DNA from: Pseudomonadota bacterium
GTDB lineage: Bacteria > Myxococcota > Myxococcia > Myxococcales > Myxococcaceae
DNA: 6,882 nt
Assembly (NCBI GenBank): GCA_023424585.1
Contig: JAFADT010000941.1
Span: 1 to 6,882 of the forward strand
Reading direction: 5' to 3'
Below are positions 1-6,882 of the stretch, piece after piece (the stretch's first letter is position 1; each line of letters opens with the position of its first letter). The notes beneath the pieces are model-generated. The model made no database searches. It was not told the origin of the DNA and saw nothing but the letters and a program-made list of their open reading frames with translations. A program made the translations under genes and the position numbers.

Positions 1-1
1 C

Positions 2-1270
2 GCGATCGTCGGCATGGCCTGCCGCTTCCCCGGAGAGGCCAACACCCCCGAGGCCTTCTGGCAGGTCCTCCGCGACGGCGTGGACACCGTCACCGAGGTG
101 CCCCGCGACCGCTGGGACATCGACGCGTGGTACTCGCCAGACCCGGACGTGCCGGGGCGGATGCACACCCGCAAGGGCGCGTTCCTCTCCACGCGCTCGG
201 AGTTCGACGCGGACTTCTTCGGCATCTCGCCGCGCGAGGCCGCGAGCCTGGATCCCCAGCAGCGACTGCTGCTGGAGGTGAGCTGGGAGGCGCTCGAGCG
301 CGCGGGGATGGCTCCGGACCGACTGAGCGGTTCGCTCACCGGCGTCTACGTGGGGCTCAGCACCGGGGACTACGCGCGGCTGCTGGACACGCGGCCCCCC
401 GAGTCCTTCGACGCGTATGCGTTCTCCGGCACCGCGCACAGCATGGCCGCCGGGCGGCTGTCGTACCACCTGGGACTCCAGGGGCCGAGCGTCGCCCTGG
501 ACGCGGCGTGCGCTTCGTCGCTCGTCGCGGTGCACCTGGCCTGTCAGGCCCTTCGCGGCGGCGGGTGTGACCTGGCGCTGGCGGGCGGGGTGAACCGGCT
601 GCTCTCCGCCCACTTCCACCTCAACTTCTCGCAGGGCCGGATGCTGGCGCCCGATGGGCGGTGCAAGACCTTCGACGCCTCGGCGGATGGCTACGTGCGC
701 GGCGAGGGCGCGGGCATCGTCGTCCTGAAGCGGCTCGCGGACGCGCTGAGGGATCAGGACCCCATCGTCGCGGTCATCCGCGGCTCCGCTGTGAACCAGG
801 ACGGACGCAGCAGCGGCCTGACGGTGCCCAACGGCCCCGCCCAGCAGGCCGTCATCCGGCAGGCCCTCCAGAGCGCCGGCGTGAACCCGGAGCAGGTGGA
901 CTACGTGGAGGCCCACGGCACGGGCACCTCCCTGGGGGATCCGATCGAGCTCGGGGCGCTGGGGGCCGCCTTCGGCCCGCGTCCCCCCGAGCAGCCGCTG
1001 CTCGTGGGCTCGGTCAAGACGAACATCGGACACCTCGAGGCCGCCGCTGGCATCGCGGGGCTGATCAAGGTCGCGCTCGCGCTCCAGCACGGGGAGATCC
1101 CCGCGCACCTGCACCTGCGTCAGCCCAACCCGCACGTCCCCTGGGACAAGCTCCCCATCCGGATACCGACGCGGCACCAGCCGTGGCCCACGTCCCACGG
1201 GCGCCGCATCGCGGGGGTCAGCGCCTTCGGCTTCAGCGGCACCAACGCCCACGTGCTGCTGGAGCGCGCT
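2..1270 (+). other. Ketosynthase domain of module 1 (KS1), first residues missing
   Basis: Catalyses decarboxylative Claisen condensation between the incoming acyl chain on its cysteine and the extender unit on the module's ACP. The nucleophile is C166 (codon 509-511) in the context DAACASS. The two catalytic histidines are H301 in EAHGTGT (914-916) and H340 in NIGH (1031-1033). Downstream, GVSAFGFSGTNAHV marks the C-terminal end of the fold. Spacing between the three residues is normal, so an active extending KS is expected. The DAACASS wording differs from the common DTACSSS found in KS2, but the nucleophile is kept. Only the leading residues of the domain fall outside the window. Confidence 0.96.
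2..1270 (+). repeat. Diverged direct repeat, KS-coding copy 1 (partner 4835-6103)
   Basis: The KS1- and KS2-coding stretches are diverged direct copies. Clearly similar blocks are 218-297 with 5044-5127, 652-712 with 5485-5548, and 1213-1250 with 6048-6085. This is expected for PKS modules but provides homology for recombination between modules. Confidence 0.7.
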
Positions 1271-4200
1271 CCCGACGCCGAGCCCGCCGACGAGGAGCAG
1301 GACCGCCCGGTGGAGCGTCCCCTCCACCTGCTCGCGCTGTCGGCGCGCAGCGCGCCCGCGCTCCAGCAGCTCGCCGCGCGCTTCGCGGGCCAGCTTCGAG
1401 CGGAACCGTCGCTGCCCCCGGGCGACGTCTGCTTCAGCGCGAACACCGGACGCGCGAGGCTTCCCCACCGGCTCTGCGCGGTCGCGGGCACGGGTGAGGC
1501 GCTGGCCGACCAGCTCGACGGAATGGCCAGGGGCGCGGGCTCCGCGCTCCTCACCGGACAGGCCCTGGCGGAACCGCCCGAGGTGGCCTTCCTCTTCACC
1601 GGCCAGGGCTCCCAGCACCCCGACATGGGCCGCGCGCTGTACGAGACCCAGCCCCTCTTCCGCGAGCGCCTGGAGCAGTGCGACGCGCTGCTGCGCCCCT
1701 ACCTCGAGCGCCCCCTGCTCGACGTGCTGTACCACGCGCCCGACGCACAGCCGCTGCTGCACCAGACGGCCTATACGCAGCCGGCCCTCTTCGCGCTCGA
1801 GTACGCGCTCGCGGAGCTGTGGCGCTCCTGGGGCATCGTGCCCGGGGCGGTGCTGGGTCACAGCGTCGGTGAGTACGCGGCGGCCTGCGTGGCGGGGGTG
1901 TTCAGCCTCGACGACGGGCTGAAGCTGATCGCCGAGCGCGGGCGCCTGATGCAGGAGCTGCCCGAGCGCGGGACCATGGCCGCCGTCTCGGCGACCCCGG
2001 CGCGCGTGGAGGCAGCGCTCGGAGCGGACCGGGACGCGTGTGCCATCGCCGCGCTCAACGGTCCGGAGAGCGTGGTCATCTCCGGGAGCGAGCGCGCCGT
2101 CGAGGCCGTGCTCGCGCCGCTCACGGCGCAGGGCGTCCGCTCCGCGCGCTTGCAGGTCTCGCACGCGTTCCACTCGCCCCTGATGGAGCCGATGCTGCCC
2201 GCGTTCGAGCGCGTGCTGCGCACCGCGACGCTGTCTCCGCCGGGTCTGGAGCTGATCTCCAATGTGGCTGGCGCGGTGGCCACGGACGAGGTCACGACGG
2301 CCGCGTACTGGTGCCGTCACGTGCGACAGCCGGTGCGGTTCGCCGAAGGCATCCAGGCCCTGGTCCAGCGCGGGTTCCGGGTGTTCGTCGAGCTGGGGCC
2401 GAAGCCGACGCTTTCGAGCCTGGGGCGGCTGTGCGCGCCCGATCCGGACCTGCTCTGGCTGGCCAGCCTGCGGGGCCGTGACGACTGGCGGACCCTGCTG
2501 GAGAGCCTCGGCACCCTGTACGTGCGCGGTGCGCCGGTGGACTGGGAGGGGTTCGACCAGGGCTACTCCCGCCGCAAGCGCGTCCTGCCCACCTACCCGT
2601 TCCAGCGGAAGTCCTTCTGGTTCGAGGCGCCCGACGGCGGCCCGGCCCACGCTCGACCTTCGCGCGACGATGGGCGACCGGCGGGACACACGCCGCTGAC
2701 CTCGCTGCTCGAAACCGGCGATGTGCGTGGCCTCGCCGAGCAGCTCCGCCGCGGCGGCGCGCTCAATGGCCCGGCGCTGGAGACGCTGCCGCAAGTCGCG
2801 GAGGCGCTCGTGCGCGAGCACCAGCGGCAGCGGGCGGAGGCGGAGGTGGCGTCGACGCTGTACCGCGTCTCCTGGAGCCCCGCGCCGCGCGGTGGGGTCG
2901 CGCCCGCACGGCACGCGGGCGAGTGGTTGATCCTCGCCGACCGCGGCGGCCTGGGCCACGCGTTGGCGTCCCGGCTGGAGGCGCGTGGGGAGCGCTGCCT
3001 GATCGCCACCACCGAGGAGCTGCTGGGGCCCTCACCCCATGCGCCGGACCTGGCTGATCCCGCCGCGCTCACGCGGCTGGTCGAGGGGCTCGGGGTTCCG
3101 GGCAAGCCACCGCTCGCGGGCATCGTCTATCTGTGGGCGCTGGACGCTCCCGACCCGGAGGGACTGGAGGCCGACACGTTCGACCCGGCACAGCGCGCGA
3201 CGTGTGACGGGCTGCTGTGGCTGCTCCAGGCGCTCGGAGGGTGGACCCAGGCCGCGCAACCGCCGCTCTGGTGCGTGACTCGCGGCGTACATGCAGTGGG
3301 CGACGAGCCCGGCCCTCGCGCCGTGGCCCAGGCCCCGCTGTGGGGCCTCGCGGGAGTGGCCAGCACCGAGCACCCGGAGCTGCGGGTGCGTCTGGTCGAT
3401 GTGGGCTCCGACGCCCACGAGGAGGTCTCCGCGTGGCTCGAAGCCGAGCTGCGATCACCGGATGACGAGGATCGCCTCGCGCTGCGGCGCGGACACCGTT
3501 ACGCGGCCCGGCTGGAACCGCTCCCGTCCGAGGCCCCGCCCCCGCCTGCCTTCGAGGCCCAGGCCAGCTACCTGATCACCGGCGGGCTGGGAGGCGTCGG
3601 GCTCGCCGTGGCGGGGTGGCTGGTGCGGCAGGGGGCACGGCACCTGGTCCTCATGAGCCGCTCCGGCGTCGCCACGAAGGCGGCGCGCGAGGCCGTGGAG
3701 GCCCTGGAGCGCGCGGGGGCCCAGGTCCTCGTCGTCCAGGGCGATGTCTCGCGACCCGAGGATGTCACCGGCGTGCTCGCGGCGCTGAAGGCGCGACTCC
3801 CGTCGCTGCGCGGGGTCGTGCATGCCGCGGCCGTCCTCGATGACGGGACGCTGCGACAGCAGACGCCCGAGCGCTTCCAGCGGGTGCGGCGCCCGAAGGC
3901 CGACGGCGCCTGGAACCTGCACCTCGCCACGCGCCATGAGGCGCTGGACTTCTTCATCTGCTTCTCCTCCGCGGCGGCCCTCCTCGGCGCCCCTGGACAG
4001 GCGAACTACGCGGCCGCCAATGCCTTCCTGGACGCCCTGGCGCGCTACCGGCGCGGGCTCGGACTGCCAGCGCTGACCATCGGCTGGGGCCCCTGGAAGG
4101 ACCTGGGGATGGCCGCGGGGTTGGATGCGCACAGCCGCCAGCGGTTGGCGGACGAGGGGTTCGGCGCGCTCGAGACGGAGCAGGGGCTGCGGGCGTTCGG

Positions 4201-4723
4201 CGCGCTGCTGTCCTCGCGCGTGCCTGACGTCGCCGTGCTGCCCATCGACTGGAGCACCTTCACCGCGCATGCACGGCCACGGATGCCCCTGCTGCGAAAG
4301 CTCGTCGAGGGAGCGGCCCTCGGCGCAGCCTCCACGGAGCCGTCCTGGGCACAGCGCTGGGAGGCGACCCCCGCGACCGAGCGCCCGGGCTTCCTGCGCG
4401 CGTACGTGCAGGAGCAGGTGGCTCGCATCCTGCGGTGGGATCCCACACAGCCCATGGACGCGCAGCGAGGCTTCGCGGAGATGGGCATGGACTCGCTCAT
4501 GGCCGTGGAGCTGCGCAACCGGCTCCAGCGGGACGTGGGCCAGCCGCTGTCCGCGGCGCTCATCTTCAACTACCCGCGCATCGAGGCCCTGGCGCAGCAC
4601 CTCCAGGACGTCCTGCTCGCGACCGGAAGCGGCCCGGAGGCCCCTCTCGGCGACGAGCCCTCCACGCTCTCTCCGGAAGAGCTCATCGCGCGCATCGCCA
4701 GCAAGTACCAGACGCACGGCTAG
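2..4723 (+). CDS. Type I modular polyketide synthase, one module KS-AT-KR-ACP (5' partial)
   Basis: Multidomain enzyme that performs one round of polyketide chain extension and beta-ketoreduction on a phosphopantetheine-bound intermediate in the cytoplasm. The frame is open to the left edge. The first complete codons read AIVG just before MACRFPG, the usual beginning of a KS, so the ATG at 14 is internal and the true start, possibly with further modules, lies upstream. Numbering residues from that ATG, the order is KS (1-419, C166/H301/H340), KS-AT linker (about 437-510), malonyl-type AT (524-816, GHSVG 615-619, HAFH 717-720), post-AT linker ending PTYPFQR (859-865), helical element (892-948), KR with its structural subdomain (949-1414), ACP (S1494) and a docking tail (1550-1569). 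No DH, ER or thioesterase is present, so the chain passes to another protein. The next PKS gene starts 9 bases after the TAG. The type is certain; the natural product is not identifiable. Confidence 0.97.
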   Translation, partial: AIVGMACRFPGEANTPEAFWQVLRDGVDTVTEVPRDRWDIDAWYSPDPDVPGRMHTRKGAFLSTRSEFDADFFGISPREAASLDPQQRLLLEVSWEALERAGMAPDRLSGSLTGVYVGLSTGDYARLLDTRPPESFDAYAFSGTAHSMAAGRLSYHLGLQGPSVALDAACASSLVAVHLACQALRGGGCDLALAGGVNRLLSAHFHLNFSQGRMLAPDGRCKTFDASADGYVRGEGAGIVVLKRLADALRDQDPIVAVIRGSAVNQDGRSSGLTVPNGPAQQAVIRQALQSAGVNPEQVDYVEAHGTGTSLGDPIELGALGAAFGPRPPEQPLLVGSVKTNIGHLEAAAGIAGLIKVALALQHGEIPAHLHLRQPNPHVPWDKLPIRIPTRHQPWPTSHGRRIAGVSAFGFSGTNAHVLLERAPDAEPADEEQDRPVERPLHLLALSARSAPALQQLAARFAGQLRAEPSLPPGDVCFSANTGRARLPHRLCAVAGTGEALADQLDGMARGAGSALLTGQALAEPPEVAFLFTGQGSQHPDMGRALYETQPLFRERLEQCDALLRPYLERPLLDVLYHAPDAQPLLHQTAYTQPALFALEYALAELWRSWGIVPGAVLGHSVGEYAAACVAGVFSLDDGLKLIAERGRLMQELPERGTMAAVSATPARVEAALGADRDACAIAALNGPESVVISGSERAVEAVLAPLTAQGVRSARLQVSHAFHSPLMEPMLPAFERVLRTATLSPPGLELISNVAGAVATDEVTTAAYWCRHVRQPVRFAEGIQALVQRGFRVFVELGPKPTLSSLGRLCAPDPDLLWLASLRGRDDWRTLLESLGTLYVRGAPVDWEGFDQGYSRRKRVLPTYPFQRKSFWFEAPDGGPAHARPSRDDGRPAGHTPLTSLLETGDVRGLAEQLRRGGALNGPALETLPQVAEALVREHQRQRAEAEVASTLYRVSWSPAPRGGVAPARHAGEWLILADRGGLGHALASRLEARGERCLIATTEELLGPSPHAPDLADPAALTRLVEGLGVPGKPPLAGIVYLWALDAPDPEGLEADTFDPAQRATCDGLLWLLQALGGWTQAAQPPLWCVTRGVHAVGDEPGPRAVAQAPLWGLAGVASTEHPELRVRLVDVGSDAHEEVSAWLEAELRSPDDEDRLALRRGHRYAARLEPLPSEAPPPPAFEAQASYLITGGLGGVGLAVAGWLVRQGARHLVLMSRSGVATKAAREAVEALERAGAQVLVVQGDVSRPEDVTGVLAALKARLPSLRGVVHAAAVLDDGTLRQQTPERFQRVRRPKADGAWNLHLATRHEALDFFICFSSAAALLGAPGQANYAAANAFLDALARYRRGLGLPALTIGWGPWKDLGMAAGLDAHSRQRLADEGFGALETEQGLRAFGALLSSRVPDVAVLPIDWSTFTAHARPRMPLLRKLVEGAALGAASTEPSWAQRWEATPATERPGFLRAYVQEQVARILRWDPTQPMDAQRGFAEMGMDSLMAVELRNRLQRDVGQPLSAALIFNYPRIEALAQHLQDVLLATGSGPEAPLGDEPSTLSPEELIARIASKYQTHG
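1583..2460 (+). other. Acyltransferase domain of module 1 (AT1), predicted malonyl-CoA specific
   Basis: Selects the extender acyl-CoA and loads it on the ACP. The domain opens with VAFLFTGQGSQ and carries the nucleophile motif GHSVGEY (S617, codon 1862-1864) and ERGRLMQ. The specificity motif is HAFHSP (717-722, bases 2162-2179). In known AT families HAFH correlates with malonyl-CoA, whereas YASH marks methylmalonyl-CoA. The domain is full length. It is the only AT in the window and so a candidate source of extender units for the AT-less module that follows, although loading between proteins in this way is only an inference. Confidence 0.93.
2461..2625 (+). other. Post-AT linker of module 1 (ends PTYPFQR)
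   Basis: Conserved stretch that wraps back from the AT to the KS. It contains ASLRGRDDWRTLLESLG, YVRGAPVDW and finally LPTYPFQRKSFW, with PTYPFQR at residues 859-865 (bases 2588-2608). It is noted separately because the same linker is kept in module 2 although the AT is gone. From the Gly of GRDD (2474) to the first Pro of PTYPFQR (2588) is exactly 38 codons, the same as in module 2. Confidence 0.85.
2687..2857 (+). other. Helical, dimerisation-like element between AT and KR
   Basis: About 57 residues starting HTPLTSLLETGDVRGLAEQL and continuing with a charged, Leu/Ala-rich helical stretch (EALVREHQRQRAEAEV) just before the KR domain. Where a DH would sit in larger modules there is only this segment; no HxxxGxxxxP motif occurs here. 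Similar helical segments precede the KR in many KS-AT-KR modules of bacterial PKSs and have been described as dimerisation elements. The assignment rests on position and composition. Confidence 0.6.
2858..4255 (+). other. Ketoreductase domain of module 1 (KR1), B-type
   Basis: NADPH-dependent reduction of the beta-keto group to a beta-hydroxyl. LYRVSW at 2858 opens the structural (non-catalytic) subdomain, which runs to about 3525. The catalytic Rossmann half follows, with TGGLGGVG (1189-1196, bases 3578-3601). K1295, S1319, Y1332 and N1336 form the expected Lys-Ser-Tyr-Asn set (FSSAAALLGAPGQANYAAAN). LDD at 1275-1277 (bases 3836-3844) is the recognised B-type marker and predicts a D-configured hydroxyl. 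The reductase should be active. The 3' boundary, around ...DWSTF, is approximate. Confidence 0.93.
4388..4618 (+). other. Acyl carrier protein domain of module 1 (ACP1)
   Basis: Carries the extender and the growing chain on a phosphopantetheine arm attached to S1494 (codon 4493-4495) in the motif MGMDSLMAVELRNRL. It is followed by the typical helix III region LIFNYPRIEALAQHL. This is a single ACP, not a tandem. It is the last catalytic domain of the protein, so the intermediate must be passed on in trans. Confidence 0.95.
4655..4720 (+). other. C-terminal docking tail of the first PKS protein
   Basis: Last residues of the protein, around LSPEELIARIASKY, an acidic then amphipathic short helix behind the ACP and an acidic linker. 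Tails of the LS-(E/D)-EL type followed by a hydrophobic helix are known at the ends of PKS subunits in cyanobacteria and myxobacteria, where they bind the N-terminal helix of the next subunit. The downstream protein begins with a matching type of helix. The pairing is inferred from position and style. Confidence 0.65.
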
Positions 4724-4727
4724 AGGA
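4722..4727 (+). promoter_or_regulatory. Ribosome binding site overlapping the upstream stop codon
   Basis: AGAGGA overlaps the TAG of the first gene and ends 5 bases before the ATG at 4733. This supports that ATG as the start and indicates coupled translation from one mRNA. The 9-base gap leaves no room for a separate promoter or terminator. Confidence 0.75.
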
Positions 4728-4732
4728 ACCCC

Positions 4733-6882
<2,150 letters not shown>

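Noticed and set aside
14..16. ATG at 14 as the real start of the first gene
   Set aside because: It lies inside the conserved AIVGMACRFPG beginning of the KS, and the frame is open to the left edge. The gene begins upstream of the window.
2687..3530. A hidden DH or ER domain between AT1 and KR1
   Set aside because: There is no HxxxGxxxxP motif and no ER NADPH-binding motif. The region is a helical element followed by the structural half of the KR, starting at LYRVSW.
4724..4732. Promoter or terminator between the two genes
   Set aside because: The gap is 9 bases and is explained by the ribosome binding site.

Overview
This window lies inside a type I modular polyketide synthase (PKS) gene cluster. 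Coding is continuous on the + strand: the 3' part of one PKS gene (2-4723, its 5' end outside the window), a 9-base gap, and the 5' part of a second PKS gene (4733 onward, running off the right edge in frame). The very high GC content, the GC-rich third codon positions and the style of the KS, linker and docking sequences suggest a myxobacterium (Myxococcota). An actinomycete is a less likely alternative. This assignment is an inference from style, not from a marker gene.

Gene 1 carries one complete extension module, KS-AT-KR-ACP, and ends in a short C-terminal docking tail. All catalytic residues I could check are present. The AT has the HAFH signature of malonyl-CoA selectivity. The KR has the LDD motif of B-type reductases. 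The module is therefore predicted to add a C2 unit and leave a D-configured beta-hydroxyl on its ACP. There is no DH or ER. A helical dimerisation-like element fills the space between AT and KR.

Gene 2 starts with an amphipathic N-terminal docking helix, which fits a handover from the ACP of protein 1. A KS with an intact Cys-His-His triad follows, and then the start of a DH with its catalytic HxxxGxxxxP motif. The acyltransferase that should lie between them is absent. The KS-AT linker and the post-AT linker (ending in PTYPFQR) are both present, in frame, and joined almost directly. Compared with module 1 the region is 307 codons shorter, about the size of an AT, and the spacing from the join to PTYPFQR is identical in both modules. 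This looks like a clean AT excision in a cis-AT type module, and it is the main observation of the window.

Together the two proteins suggest extension and ketoreduction on module 1, then transfer to a module that cannot load its own extender. Module 2 must either be charged in trans (by another AT of the line or a stand-alone AT) or act without extension, with its DH removing the hydroxyl made by module 1. The genes are almost certainly co-transcribed. I see no promoter, terminator, RNA gene, mobile element or CRISPR array, and no stretch over 300 bases without a gene.
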